Shown piece after piece: positions 11,069 through 22,935 of a stretch of 64,000 nt of DNA. Below the pieces are notes generated by a model that saw nothing but the letters and a program-made list of their open reading frames with translations, was not told the DNA's origin and made no database searches. Numbering within the stretch: the stretch's first letter is position 1; each line of letters opens with the position of its first letter. The position numbers were made by a program, and so were the translations under genes. Source of the stretch: Brachyhypopomus gauderio (lineage: Eukaryota > Chordata > Actinopteri > Gymnotiformes > Hypopomidae); assembly GCF_052324685.1 (NCBI RefSeq), contig NC_135212.1, forward strand, positions 18,626,548 to 18,690,547. Reading direction: 5' to 3'.

Positions 11069-12971
11069 CATAGACCTGGATGTAGATTGCTGAATTTCCT
11101 GATGCCATCACTTCATTTAGACGACGTTTGTAAAGTGAGTACACACAACTGTAATTACCAGAGTCCAGTGATGAAATGTTTCTCAAAATGAAAGTATGTT
11201 CATCTTTTTTTCCAAGTTGTTCTGTTTTCAGCCCAACACCATTTTTGCACAAGTACATGTAAATCTGGTCACTTGATTCCCTTTTGTTAAAGATGCTACA
11301 CCTGAACATTAAATCTTCCCCAGCTTTCACAGTGGAGTTTCCATATATTTCTGCAGGCCAGTAATCATCTATTGACAAGAAATATAGCATTACGTTATTA
11401 ACTGAGATTCGTAAATTAAATCAGAATAGTTACGACAAAAACATTATTATAGTATAATAATAACAATTGTAAGTCCCATTCACTGCACCAAATACACAAA
11501 AAATACAATATTATAAAAAATACAAAATAAAGTTCCACGGGAAAAACCATATTAATGTGGCTTCAGCAGCTTATTTACAGAAAATGGTCATTGATTATGT
11601 CAGAGAAAAAACTGGAAGATAACTGGAGCAATAGAATTTATGAATATTGGACTGAGTATATAACACTTCTCTAGTATGCATATGAAAAAATGCTTAAATT
11701 TGAAACTTCTATTCAATGATTGCACACCTGTTTAGCATAAACCATGTGCATTACCTTTTGAGATATATTTTTGATGTCAGTGTTTTGATGTTGATGACGG
11801 TGTTTTTAGTTTGAATTTAGTTTGCTGTAGTACATTTTGGAAGAATCTTTTGAAATCTTTTGAAAACTCATTGAACTGCATGTTGAAGGATGCATGCATG
11901 ATTTTCTTATCACATAGACTTGGATTGTTTTATGTCATGTTTCCATTACATTCAGTTGCTTGATTAAACTTATTATAAAATTTTAGTATATGATGAATTG
12001 AAAAAGTGTGTGTGTTTCTGTGTCCTGTCTCTGTGTATCACTCCACTGATCGTTTCTTTCCTAATTCCTCGACTGCCTGCCTGTTCCTGACTGAGTTTGC
12101 TTCACCTTATTTTTTTGATAAAAGGTTGTTTGTAACTGTAGTGTCGAGACTCTTCAAAAAAATTCACTGAATTTCATGCTGTTGTACATTAAAATGAGGG
12201 GAAATTCAAATATCTTACCATTGACCTGGACGTAGATTGCTGTATGTCCTGATGCCATCACTTCATTTGGAGGACATTTGTGAAGTGAGTACACACAACT
12301 GTAATTTCCAGAGTCCAGGGATGAAATATTTCTCAAAATGAAAGTATGATTGACTTTTTTTCCAAGTAGTTCCATTTTCATCCCAATACCATTTTTGCAC
12401 AAATACATGTGAATCTGGTCACTTGATTCCCTTTTGTTAAAGATGCTACACTTCAGCTCTAAATCTTCCCCAGCTTTCACAGTGGAGTTTCCATATATTT
12501 CTGCTGGCTGGAAATCATCTATTGAAAAAACAATATTAACACATTAGCAAGCACTTTTTTAGAATAAAGCTTTTAATAAAGGGTTAAAAAACAGCTTTAA
12601 AAGTGATATAGTATAATGAGATTACAAACTTATTTTTATCATTATTGTTAGCTAAATTAGCATGATATAAATTAAAAAATGATATAATTAGTATGTGAAA
12701 AAATACCTTTTGATTGAGATACTGATATGGCCGTCATTAATAACATATCTTTCAAAAAAGACAAAAGAAAAAAAAACATGCACTATATTTTAATAGAAAA
12801 TGCAAAATATGTTTTTTGCAAGCTAAGACAATAAATGATATAAATATCGTTCTACTTAATTTCATAGTCATTTAGAAAGTGAGTACTTTCAAATTCTAAG
12901 AAAACATTTAAAGATTTAAAATGTTAATATGACAGAAGTTACTTACATACTGTGATGCACCACATGGCCAT
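11069..12971 (-). CDS. Ig-superfamily receptor A: signal peptide plus two Ig domains, partial
   Basis: Four minus-strand exons with GT-AG borders and consistent phase are visible: 12947-12971 (ATG start, MAMWCITV), 12707-12748 (completes the hydrophobic leader), 12219-12518 (Ig domain 1, 300 nt) and 11069-11368 (Ig domain 2, 300 nt). Each Ig exon begins DD(F/Y)xPAEIYGN and carries a first Cys in (K/R)CSIFNK, an extra Cys in MYLCKNG and the closing Cys in DSGNYSCVYS. The two Ig exons and their flanks are recent tandem duplicates. No transmembrane or cytoplasmic exon follows before transposon sequence takes over, so the gene is probably truncated or makes a secreted product. The domain type matches receptor B at 40985-45403. 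The specific family is unknown; immune-type surface receptors of fish are the likely group (inference). Confidence 0.7.
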
Positions 12972-13359
12972 CGCCGCACACCGTTACTTCAACTTGTCTT
13001 AATCTTCAACCGCACTGTAACCAGTCTGATTATTGTTCTACTGGAGACTAGAACAACAGAACATCTTTCAGCAGCCCACTCTGGAAATTCAGCCCTTCAA
13101 TCTATTATTGTTGAACTAACCACGCTAACCACACTGAAAACCTGTGTTGGCCTTTCTGTGTTAGCTGAGGCTCTATTTTAATCTGCCATACTCAGATGAA
13201 ACAGAAACAGCTTATGCTTTTCATTTGCACTTTGAAAATGGTCATAATCTAAACTAAACAAGCTGGTTTTTATTTCCTGCTGAAAGACTAATGACAAAAC
13301 CAGTACATGCCCATCCTCCCAGAGATGATTAGTTTTATGAAGATCATGCTACTTCTAAT
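12972..13359. other. 5' flank of Ig receptor A
   Basis: AT-rich sequence upstream of the start codon; the promoter would lie here. No further exon or repeat was recognised, and no TATA box is convincing. Confidence 0.4.
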
Positions 13360-13364
13360 GTATT

Positions 13365-13843
13365 TGTAACGTGGCTTGCGCCACGGAGCGAGGAGACGGA
13401 CACAATCGCTGAGATGAGCGAGATTTATTAAAGGGAATACCAAAATCAGAGTTAAACGGACAGGCGTGGGTCAAATCGGGAGGGCAGCCAGAACAGGTAA
13501 GGTACACGGGCATAATGGGACAGGGAACTTAAACACGACGGGAGACACGGAGCAGGCAGAACAAACACGGAAAACAGAAACACAGCGTAAACTCACGAAT
13601 GCACGTACCGACGGGATGAACAAACCAACTGATAGACAAAATCACGGATGACACGACTGGGGAATGACGGGACTTATATACATAGAACCAAACTAGGGAC
13701 AGGTGATGACAATGACACAGGGGCGTGGTAACAGATGAGGAATCATCAAAATAAACGAGCAGGGCGGGACAAACAGGCAGGGAACACAGACATGAGGGAA
13801 CCCAGAGTGACAGCTACGAGAGGGGGCGTTGCCCTACGTGACA
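13365..13843 (-). mobile_element. Solo LTR (family B)
   Basis: On the minus strand this 479-bp unit starts TGTCACG and ends CGTTACA. It is flanked by the exact 5-bp target duplication gtatt (13360-13364 and 13844-13848). A TATA-like tatataagt lies near 13672-13680 and an AATAAA signal near 13425-13430, both in minus orientation, giving U3-R-U5 order. A 5-bp duplication fits a Gypsy or BEL-type element. No internal sequence is attached. Confidence 0.85.
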
Positions 13844-14092
13844 GTATTCAGCAGACTTCAGCATGCTTAATCCAACCTAGCCCTAGATATTGGAATATAA
13901 GCACTGCTGCTGTTGAAAAAAGTGATGTTAAATAATTATTAGATAGTATGGCAAATCTTGTTACATTAATATGTTAATAGTACACAATATTGGTTATTAT
14001 TTATTTCTAAAATTCATCACATGTTCTCCAACAGCATTAACATTTATTACACCTATGTGGGATAATCCTGCATTTATATTTGGTAGTGTCAC

Positions 14093-14190
14093 GTAGGGCT
14101 ACGCCCCCTCTCCTAGCTGTCACTCCGGGTTCCCTCGTGTCTGTGTTCCTTGCCCGTTGATCCCGCCCTGCTCGTCTGTCTTTATGGTTT
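14093..14190 (+). mobile_element. 5' fragment of a family-B LTR
   Basis: It starts tgtcacgtagggc and matches the first roughly 100 bp of the LTR at 13365-13843, in the opposite orientation. It is cut off where the next transposon begins at 14194. Confidence 0.75.
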
Positions 14191-14667
14191 TCCCAGAGCC
14201 ATATAGAGAGTCGCGTCAACTCCATTCACTCCAATGGACCAGTTTTTTTTACAGCAATGGCGGATCGTGGAGCCTGTCAATAGATCCCGGAAGTTAGCAG
14301 CAAATACGAGCAGCGCAGTCAAACTGGAGCAGTGGGCCATCTGTGATACACTTTTACAGGTTAGTACGCTTAAAAAATCTGATTGACGTCAGAATCAAAT
14401 TAACATGTGCATTAAAATGTGAATTAATGCATTTTAGTGAATTATACACCTCTTAATACGCAGATTTAGGGAACTAAATCTATGCTAAGACGACGTGAAT
14501 ACGGTTAGCGAGATTTCACATTAACGACCGACAGCCTATTAATAGTAAATTCCACTCTTAATGCCATTTCAACCTAAAACTATGTTTTTGCGGGGTAGCT
14601 AAGTATTGGTTAAATATAACATTTGAGTGTGATTGTAGAGTGTGTTGGGTCGAGGAGGTAAAAAGAG

Positions 14668-15807
14668 CAGGGGTGGAAAGTAACTAATTACATTTACTCA
14701 AATTACTGTAATTGAGTACTTTTTATGAGTAATTTGTAATTTTCTGAGTAGTTTTTGAAATATGTAATTTTTACTTTTACTTGAGTACATTTTGACCCAA
14801 GTAGTTTTACTTCACTACATTTGAACGGCCTCAAATTACTGAGTAAAAAAATATTGATGGTGAAAAATTTTATGCGGGCAGAAATTTAAACTTCGAGTCC
14901 CAGAACTGAAGGCCAATTGCATGGCCTTGCCTTGCGCGCACCCTTTCCATTGTCTCATAATCAGGTCGTAATCTGGTGCACTTTTTTTCCAAAAGGATGA
15001 CATGATGTTCTATCTTTAAATCTTCTATCTATCAGGTTCTGTGGGATCCTGTGGACATTTTATTGTGAAAAGTGGAATCCTGTGGTCACTGTATTTTGAA
15101 TAGTTGGATCCTGTGCGCATTTTGTTTTATTTTGAGATGTGGGATCCTGTGGTCATTTTATATTTTATTTGGAGTTGTGGCAACCTGTGGGCATTTTATT
15201 GTGAATAGTGGGATCCGGTGTGCACTGTATTTTGAATAGTTGGATCCTGTGAGCACTTACTTTTAAATTGTGGGATCCTATGAGCATTTTTTTATTTTTG
15301 ATGTGGGATCCTGTGGGCATTTTATTGTGAGTAGTGGAAATCTGTTGCATTTTAATTTGATTTGTGGCATCTTGTGGGCACTTCATTTTGTGTGCATTTT
15401 GTTTTTTGAATAATTTGTAATTTAAATTTCTTTATTCTTATCATAGTGTTGTCCATTGGACAATAGGACTGAAAATTGTTTGCACTTTATGGTACAGGTT
15501 GTGACTGTCCTTGTGCTGTGAGGAAGTATGTTCCTGAGCCCAGCTGACCTTTTTGCAAGCGTGGATGTGCACTTAAATACACTTTGAAATCAATTAAAAC
15601 AACTTGTGTTGAATTTGGTTCATGATTCATCCATGCATTAAATAACTGAAAGTAACTAAGTAACTTTTACTCAGATTACATTTTAAATGAAGTAATTTTG
15701 TACTTTTACTCGAGTAAATTTTGAGATGGGTAATTTTACTTTTACTCTGAGTAGATTTTAGGCAAAGCAATGATACTTTTACTCAATTACAATTTTTTCC
15801 ACCTCTG
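14668..15807. mobile_element. MITE (hAT-type) with CAGGGGTGGAAAG ends
   Basis: The left end caggggtggaaagtaactaa is mirrored by the right end tccacctctg, with repeated taattttact/gagtac motifs at both borders. This is a very common vertebrate MITE terminus. The flanking 8-mers aaaaagag (14660-14667) and gaaatgag (15808-15815) agree at 6 of 8 positions, consistent with an old hAT target duplication. The centre is filled by a tandem repeat and has no coding capacity. Confidence 0.6.
15035..15405. repeat. Tandem repeat, about 10 degenerate 30-40 bp units
   Basis: Units share the core tgggatcctgtggtcatttt with variable spacers (ttattgtgaatag, ttatttgag and similar). About ten copies are present with considerable divergence. 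They lie wholly inside the MITE, a hybrid of transposon and satellite. Confidence 0.75.
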
Positions 15808-17408
15808 GAAATGAGGATATCCATTTTGGAGTACCAGCTAACATTTTATTTCATTTTATTTATTTATCCTTTTATTTATTTTATTTTCCTTTTTATTTCG
15901 TTTTATTTATTTTTATTTTATTTTATTAACGTATTCCCTCAGTTTTTGAAACTGCTGGATATAGAGATGTATACTATTTAGTGTGATTAAGTTTTAAATA
16001 TTCTATCACTTAAAGAAATAATATAATTATTAGGAGTTCATACCTATTATACCTGTGTCAACCCTATAGCTGTGATCAGCAGCTATGGGCCCTGTCTTTA
16101 CAGGTCCAGTGGTGCATCGTAGTGCAGGGGGCTTCCTCTTTCTGAGTGCGGGGCGATGCACAAAAATGGTGGGAACAGCATCTGCTCTCAGCCTAGTCTT
16201 GCCCTGTTTGGTTCTGATGAACTGGTCTGCCTCAAAATGTGCCTGCAGATTGATGTGAGTTTACTCCTCACACATGACAACTCAGTTTTGTCTACCCATA
16301 TACATATCCCATAGTGGGTGAATACACAGTATTAGAGAACACTTACTGGATACGTATACACTAAAACAACCAAGGATGTGCAACAAGTTCAAATTCATAT
16401 CACATCAATACTCATAATAATCATTTTCTCCTGTCTTTTTCTCCTCTCTCTCTTTAAGCCAAAGAACCATAGGGGATTCAATGGAGCCTGCAACTAGATA
16501 GCACCCTCACCCTGCACCCGAGTCTGTCTGGAGTCTTTGATTTTTTTTGTTCACTATTCTGTATTTTAATAAATGATGCATTAAGCTTTCCAATAGTGTG
16601 TTTATTGTGAAAAGTGCAAATGCAGTGTTTGATGATTACCTCACATATATATTTGCTGTTGTAATCTGTAGTGAGGGTAAGATTGCTACTGCTTAGTTGA
16701 GAAAACCATTTTTCTTCTCTCCTCTCCTTTTGCTCTATTGGAGCATCCCCATGCAACACAGCAAACCATGGTGCACACTACACAAACAACACGGAGGAAA
16801 AGACACAGAAAAACTGCTTGACATGATATTCATATTTGAGATGATTAGAGATTTATTTAATGAATTAATTGCTGTAAATAAGTGTGTATTAAAAAGACAA
16901 GATATATATATAATTTATCAATGTATTTTAATATGTCATATACTGTCTGGATGTAAATGTAATGTGTTTAAATGTACCCTTTTAAAGCATATTTCTGCAC
17001 AATGAAGTCAAAGAAAAATTTCCTTCTGTCAGAAAATGTACATTAGTCATTTAGATTACTTAGGTCCCCAATACCATGGGATTACAGAAATCACCATGAT
17101 TTAAAGATATGTTAATGTTAGAAAATTAATCTAATCTGAATTTCTAACCCCTTCCTGTCCCTCTAAATATATAAATGAACGTAATATATAACAATTATAA
17201 AACAATTAAAGCATTAAACAGCAATGTGCTCTAAAATTAGCCTAAAGTTGGTCGCTATATGTTCACAATAATTCTCAAATCGCAGTTCTGTCTGTGTGTT
17301 TATGCGCTCAAATTGATCTTCCTGGAACTATCTGAAGCCTCCGTGAATCACGTGACCATCAAGCGTTTTAAACTTCCGTTGTCGCGACTCTCTCTCTATA
17401 CGGCTCTG

Positions 17409-18840
17409 TGCCTGTACTCAGTCCATGTCCCCATTTGCACATGCTATCTTGGTCTTAATGGTCTGGTTGGCTCTTTCTACCAACCCCTGCGACTGGGGGT
17501 GGTAAACAGTGCCAAACTTGTGGGTTAAACCCAGTCTTTGTTCTGTCGTGCTCTTGATAAGGAAAAGGTTTGTGAATTTATGAACGCCATTACTCCGTGG
17601 TTGGTGCTGATTACTAGGGGATGACACATTACTAAGTGTGCGGTTTTTTCTATTGCCGCGGTGAGCATACCTGTCAAGTTTTGTATTAAAAAATACAGGA
17701 TATTTCCCGTATATGACGTCATCGCCTAATTTGCATAATCAGTTATTTGCGTAGCTGCAATCGAGGCTGTAGGAGAAACGAAAACATCTTTGGAGTGTTA
17801 AAAAGTGAAGAAAAAACACCCCAAATATGTTTTGAACTACAAATAAAAAAATTAATTTTCTAGTGGTATTTCTAGCTACAAATGGGGACATCTCTTGGGC
17901 ATATTTCTGTGCCTTTAGCCCGCGTTTGTGCTTGGCAGATTGTTCGTGCTGACGGACATCGTTCCTTCCCCCATGAGAGGCACTAAAATCACAGCTGCAT
18001 ATCTTACAGAATGAGTAGCTATGCCCCTTCATGCTCCACTTTAGGAAAATAAATTCCCTGTCCCATTCGTCAAGGTACTCACACGCACGCTTAGCTTTTT
18101 TGGCAGGACTGCCTTCTCTCGTCAAATCCATCTCTGATTTGTTGTTCCAGGTTTGCTCCCACTGTCGACACTAAACCCGCGGGTTTAATTTTTTTTTTTT
18201 TAAAGCATTCATGTGTCGCTCCAAACAGAATTCTGTCACTAGCCTCACGAGAACTGTCATCTGCAGTAGTCTGGGTGGCAGTTCTCGCGAGGCTAGTGAC
18301 GGCACTAGCGGCACATGAACACTTAAAAAAAATAAAAATTGAAAACTGAAAATACGGGACAAATACGGAAAAATAAAAATACGGGACAACGCCGGGACAG
18401 AGCGGTAAAATACGGGACCGTCCCGGCCAAAACGGAACACTTGACAGGTATGGCGGTGAGTCCTGCCATGTACGTTGTGCGTGGTCCTGTTCCTATCGCT
18501 GGTTGATCCTGGTTTGAACTATGAAAAAATATAATTTTCCTGCTTCCTTCCCAGCCCCTACCCAGCCCCCCCCCCCCCCCCCCTCCCTCCCCTTTTCTGG
18601 AAGAGACAATCATGAACAAAATTGTCTCTTAAAGAAACATTAAGGTGAATTGTTTTAGTGTAATCTGGTGCAGCTAATTCAGTGGCGCTAGCAAGTGCTT
18701 GTTTCAAAGTTATGAAATCCCGCTCTGCCTCAACCGTCCAGTCCAGTGCCACTTTCCTGTTGTTCTGGTTGTACATAGTGTTTGAAGAACCTTTCGTTAT
18801 CACCGCGCTGCACCCCAAATGTATGAGTTTTGAAATCAGT
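17409..18840 (-). mobile_element. Degraded endogenous retrovirus pol fragment
   Basis: Minus-strand pieces in several frames resemble retroviral pol. The segment around 18590-18818 looks like the reverse transcriptase connection region (contains LDWTVEAERDFITLKQAL). The segment 18453-18520 continues it and resumes after a nested hAT at 17560-17657. The segment 17418-17530 matches the integrase core around [17 protein letters not shown]. Frameshifts, deletions and the hAT insertion have destroyed it. No LTRs, gag or env were identified nearby. Pol style suggests an epsilon- or gamma-like retrovirus, with low certainty. Confidence 0.65.
17666..18452 (-). mobile_element. Short hAT element with a BED zinc-finger exon, inside the retrovirus
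   Basis: The terminal inverted repeats are catacctgtcaagt and its complement. A perfect 8-bp target duplication, gcggtgag, lies at 17658-17665 and 18453-18460. The minus-strand frame at 17739-18131 encodes the N-terminus of a hAT transposase. It has a basic KKAKR stretch followed by a BED-type zinc finger (FCKICSCDF then RQHEQSAKHKR). The frame then runs into non-coding sequence, and the catalytic RNase H-like domain is absent. It is a deletion derivative that needs a helper to move. Confidence 0.8.
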
Positions 18841-19924
18841 GTTTCTTCAAATTAGTATTTACAACGTTGTCAGCTTTCAGTGCATGTTTAGTTAACACTA
18901 ATATATTCTTATCGGTTCATATAAGAACATGTGTCTGACATTCCTGTCCGATCATAGTTTAACTATAACCGTAGCGTTGAAATATGTGTTCTGGCGGTTC
19001 AGAGTTTATGGTTAAAAATATAATTTTAACTATTAATGTTATGTATTTATAGTGCTTGAAAAGCACTATATTGTTATTCCTTGTACTTCTTATTATTATT
19101 CTTCTTCTCCACATTTCTGCAATTAATTCAGCCCGGACTGCTTAACGTACACTTCGTTTGAACTGCGTTTCGAAGGTCTCGGCTTTCACAGGTGTGCAAT
19201 CTGTTTTTGGAGTCGATTATAGTTGAAGATTTTAATAAAATTGAGTTAAAAAATTTTTTAAAGCTCCATTAAAATGAAAGGTGGAATGTTCAGAATTTCA
19301 AATTTTAACTGCCAATTAGAGTGTGCTGGCATGAAAAATGATCAAAACTCTCCTGGATAAACTGCTGTAAAATCCTTACACCTTTACCTAGAAGCCCCAT
19401 CCAAATTTTAAATGGGAGAGAAACTTGTCCCTTCTGGCACGCCAAGATATCTAATCATTTGATCAATTCGTTTTAGAGTTATGAGCATTTGTGTGGCACT
19501 AGACACAGAAAACTGCCCCATTAGCTCCCATGTTAATTTCTCAGAATCAGAATAGGATTTTTCACAATTTGCCTCTGTGTTTAACTTGTCATAAATCAGA
19601 CACTATTGGGTCGAACCACACAAAAATACATCAGAATCATCAGCAAGGGGTCCTCTCTCACACAAGCTCTTCGGTTAAGCGATAAGTTAAATGGGTCCCG
19701 AATTACGACCGTTTGTTTGGATGGTCCAAATCACACTTAAACAAGGATTCTCCACTCAGAGAGGCAGTGAGAGTGTCAGTTATTTTTGAATGTTATTTTT
19801 GTATGCGCACATGCATACATCTCTCTCATACCTACTCCACACAGACACACACATACATACTGTACATCTCTCTCCCATACTCACTCACACCGACACAGAC
19901 ACAAACACACATACATCTTTCTCA
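18841..19924. repeat. Unclassified dispersed-repeat-like sequence
   Basis: It includes the perfect short palindrome tagtgcttgaaaagcacta at 19051-19069, followed by a TTATT-rich stretch and a CA-rich region (19830-19930). The tgcttgaaaagca motif is familiar from fish interspersed repeats, but I cannot delimit the element. No gene was seen. Confidence 0.4.
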
Positions 19925-20583
19925 CACACACGTCTTTAGACTCAGTAGGTATAGCCCAAAATGTGACAGGACTTACTCACCGCTGTAAACACACCTTAGA
20001 CTTAATATTTACTTATGGGTTAAACATAGAACATTTGGCAATTATCCCCCAAAATGACGCCATTTCAGATCATTCCCTACTAATATATGAAATAGCTTTA
20101 TATGATGTACATCAGATGCGCCATACAAAAACCACACACACTATCACATCCGACACCGCAGCAACATTTATTAACATACTACCAGAGCTACCGAGCACTA
20201 TGCCACTGCAGCCCAATGAATTAGAACAGGCAACACAACAGTTTTATTCCACACTCAGCAATACCTTAGACAGTGTAGCTCCAGTTAAAACAAAATTAAT
20301 TAGGGAGAAAAAGCTTTCTCCATGGTATGACGACCACACTTGTCTTCTAAAACAGGCAGCTCGAGCAGCGGAGCGCAAATGGAGATCCACCTCACTAGAA
20401 GTGTTTAGAATTACATGGAAAGACGCCGTAGTCAAATATAAACATGCCCTAACAAAAGCTAGAGCCTCATATTATTCGACACTAATAGAAAACAACAAAA
20501 ATAACCCTAGATTTCTCTTTGCGACTAACAAGTATCAAAACTAACAAGAAATATCAATGACACTAGTTCTAATATGGCACTTA

Positions 20584-22200
20584 CAGTTGTGATCAAATTT
20601 ATTCAACCCCCACTGAAATAAAGTGTTTTGGCCAGTTTGACATTGATTTTGATCATTTCAGTCATCTTATTTACAATTATATCAAAGAGGCACTTATAAA
20701 TTAGACAAACATAACATAATATTTATGATGGAATAACCACAAATGTCTTTACTGTGCTCACATCATTATCAGTTTTATTCAACCCCCTAGTGACATTATT
20801 TTTTAGTACTTAGTACAACATCCTTTTCCAGTCATGACAGCTTTCAAGCGTGAAGCATCGCTTGACACAAGTGTCTTGCAGCGACCTATGGGTATCTTAG
20901 CCCATTCTTCATGGGCAAAAGCCTCCAGTTCAGTCACATTCTTAGGCTTGCGCACTGCAACTGCCTTCTTTAGGTCCCACCAGAGGTTCTCAATTGGATT
21001 TAAGTCTGGTGATTGCGATGGCCACTCTAGAATGTTCCAGCCTTTCATGTTCAACCATGCTCTAGTGGATTTGGATGTGTGCTTCGGATCATTGTCCTGT
21101 TGGAAGGTCCAACGTCTCCCAAGCCGCAGGTTTGTGACTGACTCCATCACATTTTCCTCCAAGATCTCCTGGTACTGAAGGGAATTCATGGTACCCTGCA
21201 CACGTTGAAGCTTTCCTGTACCATTAGAAGCAAAACAGCCCCAAAGCATAATTGACCCCCGCCATGCTTCACAGTAGGCAAGGTGTTCTTTTGTTCATAA
21301 GCCTGGTTCTTCCTTCTCCAAACATAGCGCTGGTCCATTGTCCCAAACAGTTCTAATTTAGTTTCATCTGACCACAGTACACTGTCCCAAAACCTTTGTG
21401 GCTTGTCCACATGACTTTTGGCATACTGCAGTCGACTTTTCTTGTTCTTTGGAGTCAGCAAGGGGGTGCGTCTGGGCGTTCTGGCATGGAGGTCTTCGTT
21501 ATGCAGTGCGCGCCTTATTGTCTGAGCTGAAACTTCAGTGCCCACATCTGACAGGTCTTTTTTCAGTTCCTTAGCAGTCACGCGGGGATTTTTCTCCACA
21601 TTACGCTTCAGGTAGCGCACAGCAGTCGCGGTCAGGATCTTCTTTCTGCCACGACCAGGTAACGTTTCCACTGTGCCCTTTAACTTGAACTTGCGAATGA
21701 TACTTCCGATAGTGTCTCTTGGAATATTTAACAACTTCGCAATCTTTTTATATCCATTGCCATTCTTGTGAAGAGCAATAACCTCTTCTCTTGTCTTCTG
21801 GGACCATTCTCTTGCCTTCACCATGCTTGGAAACACACCAGTAGATGTCTAGAAGGAGCTGAGTATCACAGTCCTTTTAAATCTGCCTAATTGGTGCTTA
21901 TCATGCTTGATTGCTGCTCGTTGACATCCACAGATGTTTTCAATACCTGATGGAAAACACTGGAATGAACCTCTGTTCTTAGGAGTGGTAGTCATAAAGG
22001 GGTTGAATAATTGTGTCAATGAAGAAATCACAAAAAGGCCATTTAATACTTTATGACAAAAAAAATTGATGCTATCTTAGTTGCATTTAGTTCTTTAACA
22101 AGTCCTTGTAAGATTTCATTATGAACACAATTACAAATGTGCACTGAATTCCATAAAACCCTTCGCAGCATTGGGGGTTGAATAAATTTGATCACAACTC
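20584..22200 (-). mobile_element. Tc1-like transposon, nearly intact, inside the L2 LINE
   Basis: The 1,617-bp element has terminal inverted repeats beginning cagttgtgatcaaatttatt (left) and gagttgtgatcaaatttatt (right, complement). It is flanked by the TA target at 20582-20583 and 22201-22202. The transposase lies on the minus strand in two overlapping frames. The LINE reads on across the junction once the element and one TA are removed. Confidence 0.92.
20803..21836 (-). pseudogene. Tc1/mariner transposase with a single frameshift
   Basis: This enzyme would cut and paste its own element at TA sites. The first frame (21836 down to 21186) holds the paired-type helix-turn-helix region (TREEVIALHKNGNGYKKIAK), the GRGRKK linker and the first catalytic aspartate in LWSDETKLELFG. 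The second frame (21249 down to 20803) starts MLWGCFASNGTG and holds the second aspartate in QQDNDPKHTS and the glutamate in DLNPIENLWWDLK, i.e. a DD34E-type triad. The two frames are separated only by a one-base loss in a G run at about 21256, within the conserved KHGGG-x-x-MLWGC stretch. Apart from that the gene looks complete (about 340 codons), implying a fairly young insertion. Confidence 0.9.
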
Positions 22201-22787
22201 TACACACACTAGTGATGAATTTTTAAACTTTTTTAGTAATAAAATAGATATTATCCGACTACAGAGTCATAATACATCACAGCCTAACCTCCTATCCAAC
22301 CCCAGTAGTATAGGTATTAGTAACTACGCATCCGAAAATATTACTGAGCTAAATGGCTTCGATCCTATATTGCAAAAAGAGCTCACAACACTAATTCATT
22401 CATCTAAGCCTACATCATGTATATTCGACCCAGTTCCAACCCGTCTATTCAAAGACCTACTCCCAACTATTACAGGGCCCTTACTTAATATGATTAACAG
22501 TTCCCTTAACCTAGGATATGTGCCCAAACAATTAAAATGCGCCGTAATTAGACCCTTCATTAAAAAACAGAATCTAGATCCGCAGATTCTAGCCAACTAT
22601 ACACCAATTTCTAATCTCCCATTTATCTCTAAAATTCTAGAAAAAGAAGTTTACAATCAGTTAAACCATTATCTCCAATCAAATAGTATCCATGAAAAGT
22701 TCCAATCAGGATTTAGACCGAACCACAGCACTGAAATAGCTTTACTCAGGGTAGTGAATGATTTACTGATATCGTCAGATAATGGAG

Positions 22788-22935
22788 AGAGTGTCTATAT
22801 GTCTGAGGGGTGTGTACCTGTCTTGTTTATTATTTTTATTTTCTTACTTTATCTTGTTTTGTTTTGTTTTCTTTCTTGATATGGACCATGTACCTTGTGT
22901 CTGAGGTAAATAAAGAATGGAATTGAATTGAATGG
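22788..22935 (+). mobile_element. Short LINE 3' tail inserted in the L2 reverse transcriptase
   Basis: A 145-bp non-coding segment ending aataaagaatgg(aattg)n interrupts the reverse transcriptase between LLISSDNG and DLSAAFDTV. The (aattg)n end and AATAAA are typical of a severely 5'-truncated LINE. A short candidate duplication (aatgg) flanks it. Confidence 0.55.

Larger units (their letters stand above)
14194..17408. mobile_element. DNA transposon with cagagcc terminal repeats, unclassified
   Basis: The left terminus cagagccatatagagagtcg is mirrored at the right terminus, whose complement reads cagagccgtatagagagaga followed by gtcgcgacaac. The inverted repeats are about 26-30 bp with one 4-bp indel. 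No clear target duplication was found. The 3.2 kb interior carries a nested MITE (14668-15807). It also has exon-like stretches with possible splice donors (for example near 14355 and 16255), but no transposase domain I can name. Confidence 0.5.

Noticed and set aside
17739-18131. Stand-alone BED zinc-finger host gene
   Set aside because: It is enclosed by 14-bp inverted ends and an 8-bp target duplication, so it is part of a hAT transposon.
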